From contig NZ_VITA01000016.1 in the NCBI RefSeq assembly GCF_007827695.1, positions 89,213-153,212 on the forward strand: a DNA stretch of 64,000 bases. Reading direction: 5' to 3'. A model generated the notes under the pieces. It was not told where the DNA came from. It worked only from the letters and a program-made list of their open reading frames with translations, and did not search any database. Made by a program: the position numbers and the translations under genes. This stretch comes from Sinorhizobium medicae. GTDB lineage: Bacteria; Pseudomonadota; Alphaproteobacteria; Rhizobiales; Rhizobiaceae. Of this stretch, positions 7,777 through 16,671 are shown piece after piece (within the stretch, counting starts at the first letter, position 1; each line of letters opens with the position of its first letter).

Positions 7777-8876
7777 GCCCGGATATCAATCCTTACGATC
7801 CGGGCGCCCCGCTCGACCCGCTCCCCGGCCATTCTTCGCGCGGGCGGCTGGAGCGCGTTCTGCGTCGCGGTGAATTCGCCGTGACCGCCGAGCTCAACCC
7901 GCCGGACAGCGCCAATCCGCATGACGTCTACGAGCGCGCGGCGATCTTCGACGGGTGGGTTGACGGCATCAACGCAGTCGACGCCTCGGGCGCCAATTGC
8001 CATATGTCTTCCGTCGGTATCTGCGCGCTGCTGACGCGCATGGGCTATGCGCCGATCATGCAGATCGCCTGCCGGGACAGAAATCGCATCGCCATTCAGG
8101 GCGACGTTCTCGGCGCCTCGGCCATGGGCGTCCAGAACATCATGTGCTTGACGGGCGACGGCGTACAGGCCGGCGACCAGCCCGGGGCCAAGCCCGTCTT
8201 CGATCTGGACTGCATGTCCCTGCTCGAGACGGTGCGCATCATGCGCGACAATTCCAAGTTTCTTTCGGGCCGCAAGCTATCGACGCCGCCCCACGTATTT
8301 CTTGGAGCGGCAATCAACCCTTTCGCCCCTCCCTACGATTTCCGCCCCTACCGCCTCGCCAAGAAGATCGAAGCCGGCGCTCAATTCGTCCAGAGCCAGT
8401 ATTGCTTCGACGTTCCGATGTTCCGCGAATATATGAAAAAGGTGCGCGACCTCGGTTTGCACGAGAAGTGCTTCATCCTGGTGGGCGTCGGGCCGTTGGC
8501 TTCCGCCAAGACTGCCCGCTGGATCCGATCCAATGTTCCTGGCATCCACATTCCGGATGGCATTATCAGGCGGCTCGAGGGCGCCCAGGATCAGAAGAAG
8601 GAAGGCAAGCAGCTCTGCATCGACGTCATGAACGAGGTGAAGGAGATCGAGGGTGTCTCAGGCGTCCATGTCATGGCGTACCGCCAGGAGGAGTATGTCG
8701 CGGAAATCGTACATGAATCAGGCGTCCTGAGGGGCCGCAAGCCGTGGAAGCGCGAAGCCGCGCCGACCGATGCGATGGTTGCCGAACGGCTGGAGCATAT
8801 TCGCGAAGGCAGGGAGGAAAACCAGCAGCAGATGGCCGAGGCCGCCGCGCACCACCCGCATGAGACAAAGCAGTGA
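7773..8876 (+). CDS. metF: Methylenetetrahydrofolate reductase (MetF)
   Basis: A 367-residue protein of the MTHFR TIM-barrel family: FAVTAELNPPDSANP at the first strand, a nucleotide-binding region NIMCLTGDG, then AAINPFAPP, QFVQSQYCFD and GVGPLAS. It interconverts 5-methyl-THF and 5,10-methylene-THF using bound FAD. In this operon it probably works in the oxidative direction, turning methyl-THF made from the demethylated substrate into methylene-THF. The ATG overlaps the MetV-like stop (ATGA). The C-terminus carries a charged, Gln-rich tail of about 40 residues. A housekeeping metF elsewhere in the genome is likely. Confidence 0.9.
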   Translation: MSPDINPYDPGAPLDPLPGHSSRGRLERVLRRGEFAVTAELNPPDSANPHDVYERAAIFDGWVDGINAVDASGANCHMSSVGICALLTRMGYAPIMQIACRDRNRIAIQGDVLGASAMGVQNIMCLTGDGVQAGDQPGAKPVFDLDCMSLLETVRIMRDNSKFLSGRKLSTPPHVFLGAAINPFAPPYDFRPYRLAKKIEAGAQFVQSQYCFDVPMFREYMKKVRDLGLHEKCFILVGVGPLASAKTARWIRSNVPGIHIPDGIIRRLEGAQDQKKEGKQLCIDVMNEVKEIEGVSGVHVMAYRQEEYVAEIVHESGVLRGRKPWKREAAPTDAMVAERLEHIREGREENQQQMAEAAAHHPHETKQ

Positions 8877-8889
8877 ACCAGCGGCTTTA

Positions 8890-8931
8890 CTGCATGTTTC
8901 CTTTCATCCAATGCGGTAAGGAAGCATGCAG
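8890..8931. repeat. Half-copy of the rhizobial palindromic element (hairpin)
   Basis: A 14-bp stem, CTGCATGTTTCCTT with AAGGAAGCATGCAG, has one G-T wobble and a 14-base loop. It lies between metF and the methyl-THF methyltransferase gene. Its right arm plus the following GCAG matches the right end of the element at 5558-5661. It could stabilise or attenuate the operon transcript. Confidence 0.6.
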
Positions 8932-9021
8932 CAGGTCAAAGTGCTCGGACCGTCCGGCACGCTACAAAAACACGAACGGCCATTTCATGAAGGCCATCGC
9001 TCGAGGATCAGAGGATCTTAT

Positions 9022-9981
9022 ATGACTCGCACCATCGTCGCCTCCGCCACCCGTGAGATCGTGATCGGCTTCGACCAGCCCTTCTGCGTCATCGGCGAAC
9101 GCATCAATCCGACCGGCCGAAAGAAGCTCGCCGCCGAAATGCTCGAAGGCAACTTCGACACAGTGATCAAGGATGCGCTGGAGCAGGTCGCCGCCGGAGC
9201 TACGATGCTCGACGTCAATGCGGGCGTGACAGCCGTCAACCCGAACGAGACCGAGCCTCCGCTCCTCGTCAAAACACTCGAGATCGTCCAAGGCCTCGTC
9301 GACGTACCGCTGTCGATCGACAGCTCGGTGACCGCAGCCATCGAGGCGGGCTTGCGTGTCGCCAAGGGCCGCCCGCTGGTGAACTCGGTCACCGGCGAAG
9401 AAGAGAAGCTGGAAGCGATCCTGCCGCTCATCAAGAAATACGACGTCCCCGTCGTAGCCATCTCCAACGACGAAACCGGCATTTCCATGGATCCGGACGT
9501 TCGCTTTGCGGTCGCCAAGAAGATCGTTGAGCGCGCCATGGACCACGGGATCAAGCCCCACGATATCGTCGTCGATCCGCTCGTCATGCCCATCGGGGCC
9601 CTGGGCGATGCCGGCCGGCAGGTCTTCGCGCTTCTGCGCCGCCTGCGCGAGGAGCTGAAGGTCAACACGACCTGCGGCCTCTCCAACATCTCCTTCGGCC
9701 TGCCGCACCGCCACGGCATCAATGCCGGCTTCATTCCGATGGTTATCGGTGCCGGCATGACCTCGGCAATCATGAACCCCTGCCGCCCGCAGGAGATGGA
9801 GGCGGTTCGCGCGGCCAACGTGCTTAACGGCACCGACCCGAACTGCACGAACTGGATCATGACCTATCGCGACCACAAGCCGGCCGAAGGAGGCCACGCC
9901 GTGGCGGCCGCTGCCCCGTCGGCATCCGGAGGACGGCGCGGAGGCCGCGCAGCCCGCGCCGGCATCGCTCGGGCGGAATAA
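9022..9981 (+). CDS. Methyltetrahydrofolate:corrinoid methyltransferase (pterin-binding family)
   Basis: A 319-residue pterin-binding TIM barrel: IGERINPTGRKK, ATMLDVNAGV, PLSIDSS, PLVNSVTGEE, VVAISNDETG, DIVVDPLVMPIG and TTCGLSNISFGLP are all present. These match the AcsE/MtrH-like family that transfers methyl between a Co(III)-corrinoid protein and THF. With the corrinoid protein at 3734-4432 it would complete methyl transfer from substrate to THF. The ATG at 9022 has GAGG upstream. The last 30 residues are an Ala/Gly/Arg-rich tail. A hairpin lies in the 145-base gap after metF. Confidence 0.92.
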   Translation: MTRTIVASATREIVIGFDQPFCVIGERINPTGRKKLAAEMLEGNFDTVIKDALEQVAAGATMLDVNAGVTAVNPNETEPPLLVKTLEIVQGLVDVPLSIDSSVTAAIEAGLRVAKGRPLVNSVTGEEEKLEAILPLIKKYDVPVVAISNDETGISMDPDVRFAVAKKIVERAMDHGIKPHDIVVDPLVMPIGALGDAGRQVFALLRRLREELKVNTTCGLSNISFGLPHRHGINAGFIPMVIGAGMTSAIMNPCRPQEMEAVRAANVLNGTDPNCTNWIMTYRDHKPAEGGHAVAAAAPSASGGRRGGRAARAGIARAE

Positions 9982-9982
9982 A

Positions 9983-10321
9983 ATGGCAAAGCATCACTCC
10001 TTCACAAGCGATCTGATTGCACTCTGGTTTCAGGCGCCGATGGTCATCGCCGCGCGCACGCAGGCGATGGCGGTGGCCGCGATGACCGGCTCCACGACCG
10101 ATTACGTCGAAGCGAGCCGGATGGTGACCGAAAAGATGGCTGCCGCCGCAGAAAGCGTCGCCGCCGTCAATGTCGCCCTGGTGAAGGAAGGAATGGGTGC
10201 CGCCGCGGCACTTGCCACCGGAAAGATGAACTCTGCCGCCGCGCACAACCGAATAGCGGCGGCGGTTGTTCGGCCCTATGCCAAGCGCGTGCGGGCTAAC
10301 GCCCGCCGGCTGGCGAAATAA
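9983..10321 (+). CDS. Ala-rich helical protein of the C1 operon, phasin-like, unknown function
   Basis: A 112-residue protein rich in Ala, Met, Val and Arg, predicted helical almost throughout, with no Cys and no clear membrane segment. The spacing of hydrophobic and small residues recalls phasin-type coiled helices, but I do not recognise a specific family. It starts one base after the preceding stop and ends 19 bases before the activase gene, so it is certainly part of the operon. Codon use matches its neighbours. Confidence 0.7.
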   Translation: MAKHHSFTSDLIALWFQAPMVIAARTQAMAVAAMTGSTTDYVEASRMVTEKMAAAAESVAAVNVALVKEGMGAAAALATGKMNSAAAHNRIAAAVVRPYAKRVRANARRLAK

Positions 10322-10340
10322 TCTGCTGGCGAGATAGAAA

Positions 10341-12392
10341 ATGTTGAACGTGCCTTCGAAGGACGAAAAGAACGAACCGCTGGTGCTCTTCATGCCATCG
10401 GGCAAACGCGGCCGCTTCCCGGTTGGCACGCCGATCCTCGATGCCGCTCGCTCGCTCGGGGTCTATGTCGAAAGCGTCTGCGGCGGTCGCGCCACCTGCG
10501 GGCGGTGCCAGGTGTCCGTCCAGGAAGGCAATTTCGCCAAGCACAAAATCGTCTCTTCCAACGACCATATCTCGCCATTCGGGCCCAAGGAGCAGCGTTA
10601 CGCCAGCGTACGTCAATTGCCCGACGGCCGCCGCCTATCGTGCTCGGCCCAGATCCTCGGCGATCTCGTCATAGACGTGCCGCAGGACACAGTCATCAAC
10701 GCTCAGGTGGTGCGCAAGGCCGCGACCGACCGCGTTATCGAGCGCAATGCTGCAGTACAACTGTGTTATGTCGAAATCGACGAGCCGGATATGCACAAGC
10801 CGCTCGGCGATTTCGATCGGATGAAGGCCGTATTGGAGAAAGACTGGGGCTGGAAGGATCTCCTGATCGCTCCACACCTCATCCCACAGGTGCAAGGCAT
10901 ATTGCGCAAGGGAAATTGGACGGTGACCGCAGCAATCCACCGCGACATGGATTCCTCCCGTCCCTTTATCGTCGGGCTATGGCCGGGGCTGAAGAACGAG
11001 GCATATGGCGTCGCCTGCGACATCGGCTCGACGACGATTGCGATGCATCTCGTATCGCTGCTGTCCGGACGTATAGCCGCCTCCTCGGGAACCTCGAATC
11101 CGCAGATCCGCTTTGGTGAGGATCTGATGAGCCGCGTTTCTTACGTGATGATGAACCCGGATGGCCGGGAGGCAATGACCAAGGCCGTGCGCGACGCCGT
11201 GAACGACCTCATCGGCAAGGTTTGCGCCGAAGGCGAGGTCGATCGCCACGACATCCTCGATCTGGTCTTCGTCGGCAATCCGATCATGCATCATCTGTTT
11301 CTCGGGATTGATCCGACAGAACTCGGACAGGCACCATTTGCCCTCGCCGTCTCCGGTGCCCTACAATATTGGGCGCATGAGATCGACATCGAGGTCAACC
11401 GCGGCGCGCGCATCTATATGCTTCCCTGTATCGCCGGCCATGTCGGAGCGGATGCCGCAGGTGCGACACTTTCCGAAGGGCCGCACCGCCAGGACAACAT
11501 GATGCTGCTGGTCGACGTAGGGACCAATGCCGAAATCGTACTCGGCAACAAGGAGCGCGTCGTCGCGGCCTCCTCGCCGACCGGCCCGGCGTTTGAAGGG
11601 GCCGAGATTTCTTCCGGACAACGTGCAGCACCAGGGGCGATCGAGCGCGTGCGCATCGATCCCGAGACTTTGGAGCCGCGGTTCCGGGTGATCGGTGTCG
11701 ATAAATGGTCGGACGAAGAAGGTTTCGCCGAAGCCGCCGCGGCAGTCGGTGTAACTGGAATCTGCGGCTCGGCGATTATCGAGGTCGTGGCGGAGATGTA
11801 CCTCACGGGCATCATTTCGCAGGACGGCGTCGTCGACGGCGCAATGGCGGCGAAAAGCCCCCGCATCATCCCGAACGGCCGCACCTTTTCCTACCTACTG
11901 CACGATGGCGCACAACGAATCACCGTGACGCAGAACGACATCAGGGCGATCCAGCTCGCCAAGTCGGCGCTCTATGCCGGAATTAAGCTGCTCATGGAGA
12001 AACAGGGCGTCGATCACGTCGACACGATCCGGTTTGCCGGCGCCTTCGGCTCCTTCATCGATCCAAAATATGCCATGGTGCTGGGCCTGATACCCGATTG
12101 CGACCTCACGGAAGTGAAGGCGGTTGGCAATGCCGCCGGCACCGGCGCGCTGATGGCGCTCCTCAATCGCGGACACCGTCGCGAAATCGAGCAAACCGTG
12201 AGGAAAATCGAGAAGATAGAGACGGCGCTTGAATCAAAATTTCAGGAGCATTTCGTCAACGCAATGGCGATGCCGAACAAGGTGGATGCCTTCCCGAAAC
12301 TCGCCGAAGTGGTTACCTTGCCGGCACGCAAGGTGCTGACCGATGACGGTGGCGACGGAAGTGGACGCAGACGGCGACGCAACAGGGAATAG
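10341..12392 (+). CDS. ASKHA-domain corrinoid activation protein with N-terminal [2Fe-2S] ferredoxin domain (RamA/DUF4445-like)
   Basis: A 683-residue protein. The N-terminal plant-type ferredoxin domain has Cys47, Cys53, Cys56 and Cys101 (CGGRATCGRC then LSCSAQ). The rest is an actin-like ASKHA domain with CDIGSTTIAMHL, LVDVGTNAEIVLG and VGNAAGTGALMA as phosphate and nucleotide-binding loops. Proteins of this type use ATP to reduce inactive Co(II) corrinoid proteins to Co(I). It is the natural repair partner for the corrinoid protein of this cluster and closes the operon. A GAGA-like site precedes the ATG. The C-terminus is short, basic and Arg-rich. Confidence 0.9.
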   Translation: MLNVPSKDEKNEPLVLFMPSGKRGRFPVGTPILDAARSLGVYVESVCGGRATCGRCQVSVQEGNFAKHKIVSSNDHISPFGPKEQRYASVRQLPDGRRLSCSAQILGDLVIDVPQDTVINAQVVRKAATDRVIERNAAVQLCYVEIDEPDMHKPLGDFDRMKAVLEKDWGWKDLLIAPHLIPQVQGILRKGNWTVTAAIHRDMDSSRPFIVGLWPGLKNEAYGVACDIGSTTIAMHLVSLLSGRIAASSGTSNPQIRFGEDLMSRVSYVMMNPDGREAMTKAVRDAVNDLIGKVCAEGEVDRHDILDLVFVGNPIMHHLFLGIDPTELGQAPFALAVSGALQYWAHEIDIEVNRGARIYMLPCIAGHVGADAAGATLSEGPHRQDNMMLLVDVGTNAEIVLGNKERVVAASSPTGPAFEGAEISSGQRAAPGAIERVRIDPETLEPRFRVIGVDKWSDEEGFAEAAAAVGVTGICGSAIIEVVAEMYLTGIISQDGVVDGAMAAKSPRIIPNGRTFSYLLHDGAQRITVTQNDIRAIQLAKSALYAGIKLLMEKQGVDHVDTIRFAGAFGSFIDPKYAMVLGLIPDCDLTEVKAVGNAAGTGALMALLNRGHRREIEQTVRKIEKIETALESKFQEHFVNAMAMPNKVDAFPKLAEVVTLPARKVLTDDGGDGSGRRRRRNRE

Positions 12393-12485
12393 TCCCCCTG
12401 CGCCGCCACCACCTTGAACTGCCGGATAGGGCCAAGGTCGCCACCTTCAGCAAAGCAGCCTTGCCTCGGCGAGCGAGGGGATTCG

Positions 12486-13148
12486 ATGAAGACCGGCTGC
12501 AATCCTGGACAGATCGTCATCCTCAACGGTGCGCCACGATCCGGAAAGTCTAGCATAGCGGAGGCGATCCAGGCGACGTTCGACGGTCCATGGATGAACC
12601 TTGGCGTCGACACCTATATGGAGCGGGTCACGCCTCCGCGCTACCTGCCGGGCATAGGGTTACGGCCCGGCGGTGAGTTGCCTGAGATCGAAGCGCTGGT
12701 ACCCGTTTTCTATGCCGCCCTCTACGAGTCCATCGCCGCGCATAGCCGGTTGGGTCTGAATGTCGTCGCCGATTTGGGCCACCACGACGCCTATGCCGAA
12801 CCTCGCAATATCCTTCCCGACTGTGCCCGTCGGCTCCTGGGCCTGCCGGTTCTCTTCGTTGGAGTGCGCTGCCGGGTGGAGACTATCATGGAGAGACGCA
12901 ATCGCGGGCAGCCCGGTCGCGAAGGCCGCTATCTAACCGGTGGCGGGTCCGAACCCGTTCCGCACCAAGTGCTCGCGTGGCAGCGCGAGGTGCATCGCCC
13001 CGGCATCTACGATCTCGCGGTCGATACGTCGATGATGACGCCTGGGGAATGCGCCGCGCTCATCCGCAAGCGGCTGGATGCCGGGCCGACCACGCCGACG
13101 GCATTCCAGCGACTGGCCGCGACCGCAAGGGGTTCGCAGCCGGATTAA
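12486..13148 (+). CDS. Chloramphenicol phosphotransferase-like P-loop kinase
   Basis: A 220-residue protein with a Walker A loop GAPRSGKSS near residue 15 and the CPT-like layout: WMNLGVDTYME, then a long helical part, VVADLGHHDA, VLFVGVRCRVETIMERR and GRYL. Relatives phosphorylate the C3 hydroxyl of chloramphenicol, but most chromosomal members are of unknown substrate. GAGGGG precedes the ATG at 12486. It is 93 bases after the activase gene and could be read through from that operon, though a functional link is not obvious. It converges on the LysR gene. Confidence 0.8.
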   Translation: MKTGCNPGQIVILNGAPRSGKSSIAEAIQATFDGPWMNLGVDTYMERVTPPRYLPGIGLRPGGELPEIEALVPVFYAALYESIAAHSRLGLNVVADLGHHDAYAEPRNILPDCARRLLGLPVLFVGVRCRVETIMERRNRGQPGREGRYLTGGGSEPVPHQVLAWQREVHRPGIYDLAVDTSMMTPGECAALIRKRLDAGPTTPTAFQRLAATARGSQPD

Positions 13149-13178
13149 ATGTTCATTCCCGGCATGTTCCGCCCGCCG

Positions 13179-14075
13179 CTATGCCGCCTGCATCTGCAGC
13201 TCGGCGAATGCGGCGCGAACATGCTCCGCAACCGCCAGAACCGGCGCCGGCGCATCCTCGATGACCTTGAGGCCAATGTCGTAGTGACCGAGATCCGGCA
13301 GGCCGTCACGCTCGCCGAGTTGAACCATTTCGCCCTGCACGAGATAGCGCGGCAGCGGTGCGATCGCGAGCCCGGCGAGGACAGCGGCGCGCTGTCCGGT
13401 CGTATAGGCACTCAAAAATGCGACGCGGAACTTCCGGCCGGCGCGCGACAGCTTCTCGACCGCATCGGCGCGCCAGACGCAGCCGTCCTCCCACATGGAA
13501 ACCGGCAGAGGATCGCGCAGATGTGCGTTTCCGCATTTCGCACCGGCCCAGACCAGTTTCTCCTGCATCAGAATCTCGCCGTCCTTCGAAGATTCGTCCG
13601 ATAGGCTGTTGTACACCGCGATATCCAACCGATGCTCGTCAACCCGCTTGCGCATAGCATTGCTCATGCCGATCGAAACGTCGATGGTGACGTTCGGATA
13701 AGTCTCGGCAAAGCGCTTCAACACGGCCGGCAGGATTCGTTCGCCGACATCCTCCGGCGCACCGACCCGCACAACACCGTTCATGTCGGGCAGCAGGAAG
13801 CGGGACACCGTCTCATTGTTCAGCGACAGGAGCCGCCGGGCATAACCGAGCAGGAGTTCGCCCTTCGGAGTAAGCGAGACAGATCGGGCGTCGCGCAGGA
13901 ACAACGTGCAGCCGAGCATTTCCTCGAGCTTCTTGATCTGCATGGAAACAGCTGAGGGCGTGCGGTAGACCGTCTCCGCCGCAGTCGTGAAGTTGCCGGT
14001 CTCGGCAATGGCGACGAAGGTCTTGAGCACATCCATTTCGAGCAGCGGAAGAGCATGGCGCATCATCATGTTCAT
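13179..14075 (-). CDS. LysR-family transcriptional regulator
   Basis: A 298-residue protein with the LysR winged helix-turn-helix at residues 12-70 (LLEMDVLKTFVAIAETGNF, then TPSAVSMQIKKLEE) and a periplasmic-binding-like effector domain beginning at about 95. Two Cys residues lie near the middle of the effector domain (WAGAKCGN, EDGCVWR), which could allow redox sensing, but this is speculation. It is divergent from two DUF1127-type small genes, which are plausible targets in view of known LysR control of such genes in Brucella and relatives. Start choice among several near ATGs is uncertain by a few codons. Confidence 0.88.
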   Translation of the reverse strand: MNMMMRHALPLLEMDVLKTFVAIAETGNFTTAAETVYRTPSAVSMQIKKLEEMLGCTLFLRDARSVSLTPKGELLLGYARRLLSLNNETVSRFLLPDMNGVVRVGAPEDVGERILPAVLKRFAETYPNVTIDVSIGMSNAMRKRVDEHRLDIAVYNSLSDESSKDGEILMQEKLVWAGAKCGNAHLRDPLPVSMWEDGCVWRADAVEKLSRAGRKFRVAFLSAYTTGQRAAVLAGLAIAPLPRYLVQGEMVQLGERDGLPDLGHYDIGLKVIEDAPAPVLAVAEHVRAAFAELQMQAA

Positions 14076-14198
14076 GGCGGCATCCTAGATCAGAAAAACT
14101 GAATGATAACATTCTTCCATTTCGTTTGATTGAACATCAGCCATGCGCGATAGTCAAGCTGCAACGACGGGAAAAGTCCCACTGACAAGGAGAAGGCT

Positions 14199-14555
14199 AT
14201 GTCCACACTGACATTGGCGATTGACAATGGCACCCCCGGCACAGGATGGACCTCAAGCTCCGCAGCGGCCGGTAAAGCGCCTTGGATACTGAACAGCAGC
14301 TTAGACAGCACCATGGAACGCTTCATCGATGAAGGAGACATCGTACTGACACTGCTGTGGCATGCCCGGTCTTTCATCGAACGGATTGCTGAACGACGAC
14401 GCGTTGGCAACCTTGTCAGGAATCGGGTGGAAACGCGCCGACAATTGGCGAGACTCCCGAGCCGGGTCCGCAATGACCTGTTACCCGTGGAACACCAGCC
14501 TGTCACAGCATTTGATAGACCGGCGGTAGCGGGCGGAATCGATCATTATGTTTGA
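14199..14555 (+). CDS. DUF1127-like small protein
   Basis: A 118-residue protein with an excellent AAGGAGA site before the ATG. The middle (WHARSFIERIAERRRVGNLVRNRVE, then RRQLARLPSRVRNDL) resembles the Arg-rich helix of DUF1127 proteins, in which the LSDRxLxDIG signature is here diverged to LPSRVRNDL. The N-terminal 40 residues are Ser/Thr/Gly-rich and unlike anything I know. It lies 123 bases from the divergent LysR start. Assignment to the DUF1127 group is tentative. Confidence 0.55.
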   Translation: MSTLTLAIDNGTPGTGWTSSSAAAGKAPWILNSSLDSTMERFIDEGDIVLTLLWHARSFIERIAERRRVGNLVRNRVETRRQLARLPSRVRNDLLPVEHQPVTAFDRPAVAGGIDHYV

Positions 14556-14650
14556 TGAATCACATCAAACATATTCGTTTGAATGATCAATCGCGTTGCA
14601 CCATAACGTCCATGGTCGCGACCTTTTGAGGAACTCAGAAGGAACCAGCA

Positions 14651-14851
14651 ATGTCTATGAACGAACATGTGTCGTCCGCCTCGAGGCAGAGCCTTGCATC
14701 CTTGCCCGGCCTTTTTAACCTGCGCGCTCGCGCCTGGGCCGCCTGGAAGCGGCATCGCAACGAACGTGTGCTGGAGAACCTCTCCTACGACACGTTGAAG
14801 GATATCGGCTTCCCCTCCGTCGATGACGCGGCGCATAAGACGGAACAATGA
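14651..14851 (+). CDS. DUF1127 domain-containing small protein
   Basis: A 66-residue basic protein ending in the canonical DUF1127 motif (AWKRHRNERVLENLSYDTLKDIGF). DUF1127 proteins are small Arg-rich proteins linked to phosphate, RNA or stress physiology in alphaproteobacteria. An AGAAGGA site precedes the ATG and an intrinsic terminator follows 53 bases after the stop. It is near a divergent LysR gene, suggesting regulation similar to VtlR-type circuits; this is inference. Confidence 0.85.
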   Translation: MSMNEHVSSASRQSLASLPGLFNLRARAWAAWKRHRNERVLENLSYDTLKDIGFPSVDDAAHKTEQ

Positions 14852-14903
14852 ATAAAGACCGCAGATGCCAACCTCCCGGCATTGACCGCAAGACCAAACT
14901 ATA

Positions 14904-14924
14904 GGGCATTCCAACGGAATGCCC
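14904..14924 (+). terminator. Intrinsic terminator after the DUF1127 gene
   Basis: A nine-base perfect stem GGGCATTCC / GGAATGCCC with an AAC loop is followed immediately by TTTTT. It ends transcription of the DUF1127 gene and faces the convergent hydrolase gene 47 bases on. Confidence 0.85.
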
Positions 14925-14970
14925 TTTTTCATTGATGCCTGCCGGCGACTGTTGCTTCGCGCGTTGCTGC

Positions 14971-15834
14971 CTATTCGAAAAACCCCTTCGGCGTTTTGCC
15001 CTGCAAAAAAGGCTCGACGAACGCATGAAGAAGGTCGGGCTGACTTATGACGGCTGTATGCGACGTAGCCGGAAGCACGGCGAGCCGCGAAGCCGGCAGC
15101 GGTTTGCCCATGTCGCCCATGACGCCGCCGCCAAGCAGCCGGAACAGCGCGACCGAATGTTCGAGCGTCGCCACATCCGCATCGCCGGTGATGATGAGAA
15201 CCGGGGTCTTCAGCGCCTTGACCTCCGGCTCCCATGCCGTGGGCTCCTTCTCGAGCGCTATCAGCTTCCTGACGAGTTCGGGAAAGCCGTCGGGATTGGC
15301 CGCGAGCTTACGATAATCCTCAGCGAACGGCATGTTGACGAACATCTCGACGGACATCTGGGGAATGAAGGCCTTGAACTCCGGTTGCCAGCCCTCGGCA
15401 TCATAGGCTACGGAGGCGGCGGCGAGCTTCTTCACTTTACCCGGATGGCGAATGGCAAGCTGCAGGCCGGCACCGGCGCCCATGGAGTAGCCGAAAACGT
15501 CCGCCTTCTCGATCTGCACGGCATCCATGAAGGCTGCGACGTCGTCGGCCAGATTGGAATAGGTGATCGGCCGATCGATATCCGTGGTGCGGCCGTGACC
15601 TTGGAATTCGATTGCATAGACCTTGTGGGTCTCTGCGAGCTTCGGGATAATGGCACCCATAGACGGAATGTTCATGTAGGCGCCATGCAGGACGATCAAG
15701 GGATCGCCTTCGCCCGAAACCTCGAAATACATCTCCATGCCATTGACGCTGACCCTATCGCCCGCCGGTTCGGATTGGGCAAGTGTGGTTCCTGCAACAA
15801 GCAGAGCTACGGTGAACAGTATAGTGCGGAACAT
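14971..15834 (-). CDS. Exported alpha/beta hydrolase
   Basis: A 287-residue protein with a signal peptide (MFRTILFTVALLVAGTTLAQ) and an alpha/beta hydrolase fold: an oxyanion-region VLHGAYMN, FQGHGRTT, the nucleophile elbow GYSMGAG and an acid/His pair near GDADVA and TSHTAV. It is probably a periplasmic esterase or lactonase-like enzyme; the substrate is unknown. The start at 15834 has GGAGAG four bases upstream and begins the signal peptide; the frame is open further upstream without a better site. Confidence 0.85.
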   Translation of the reverse strand: MFRTILFTVALLVAGTTLAQSEPAGDRVSVNGMEMYFEVSGEGDPLIVLHGAYMNIPSMGAIIPKLAETHKVYAIEFQGHGRTTDIDRPITYSNLADDVAAFMDAVQIEKADVFGYSMGAGAGLQLAIRHPGKVKKLAAASVAYDAEGWQPEFKAFIPQMSVEMFVNMPFAEDYRKLAANPDGFPELVRKLIALEKEPTAWEPEVKALKTPVLIITGDADVATLEHSVALFRLLGGGVMGDMGKPLPASRLAVLPATSHTAVISQPDLLHAFVEPFLQGKTPKGFFE

Positions 15835-16049
15835 CTGTCTCTCCTCGATTTTCACCCGACCTATGCCGGCGTCTACGATAAGACGAGCGAGGTTCCCGCT
15901 CCCCGACATCAAGCCCGGAATTTTCTCAGCGGCTGCGCGTCCTCTCGCTGCTTACCTTCTGGTAGAAACGTGTATCTGGCGTCGCCACATGTTTTTGCTT
16001 TCGTAAAACTCGGTTCGATCCGAGATCTTTCAGCAGATTGGTGATTCTC

Positions 16050-16649
16050 ATGAGTGAAAAAGAAATTCAATTGCCCGTGATTCATTTCGTGGACGCGAAG
16101 GCCTTCGAGACATGGATGGCAAAGCAGGGCCCCGCGTCCCAAGGCCTTTGGGTGAAATTCGCGAGAAAAGCGTCCGGAATAGCAAGCCTTACGCCGAGAG
16201 AGGCACTCGACGTAGCGCTCTGTCATGGCTGGATCGATGGTCAGCGACTGGGAGCCGACGGCGACTATTTCTTGAACAAGTACACGCCGCGTCGGGCGCG
16301 CAGCAGATGGTCGCAGGTCAATTGCGCTCGAGCGATGGAATTGATTGCCGAAGGGCGCATGGCCCCCCGCGGCCTTGCCGAAGTGGAGCGCGCCAAGGCC
16401 GACGGCCGGTGGGATGCCGCTGCCCCGCCGCCGAGCAAGGCCACCGTGCCTGACGACCTTCATGATGCGCTCGCGCAGAATGCAGCCGCGAAGTTGCTGT
16501 TCGACGATCTCGACAGCCGGAACCGCTACGCCATCCTATTCCGCATTCACGACGCGAAGAAGGCTGAGACGCGCGCTGCGCGCATCGATAAATATGTCGG
16601 GATGCTGAGCCGGGGCGAGACGCCCTACCCGCGGCGCAAAGCTCGATAG
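16050..16649 (+). CDS. YdeI/OmpD-associated family protein
   Basis: A 199-residue soluble protein with the YdeI-type pattern: GLWVKFARK, the core EALDVALCHGWIDGQ, then KYTPRRARSRWSQVN and a C-terminal segment rich in Arg/Lys (RIDKYVGMLSRGE). The family is associated with peptide or bacteriocin tolerance in some species, but the biochemical role is not settled. The ATG at 16050 is preferred over a TTG 12 bases upstream. It converges on the cation exporter gene with a 22-base gap. Confidence 0.85.
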   Translation: MSEKEIQLPVIHFVDAKAFETWMAKQGPASQGLWVKFARKASGIASLTPREALDVALCHGWIDGQRLGADGDYFLNKYTPRRARSRWSQVNCARAMELIAEGRMAPRGLAEVERAKADGRWDAAAPPPSKATVPDDLHDALAQNAAAKLLFDDLDSRNRYAILFRIHDAKKAETRAARIDKYVGMLSRGETPYPRRKAR

Positions 16650-16671
16650 TATCTGGGAGACAGACGGCGCT

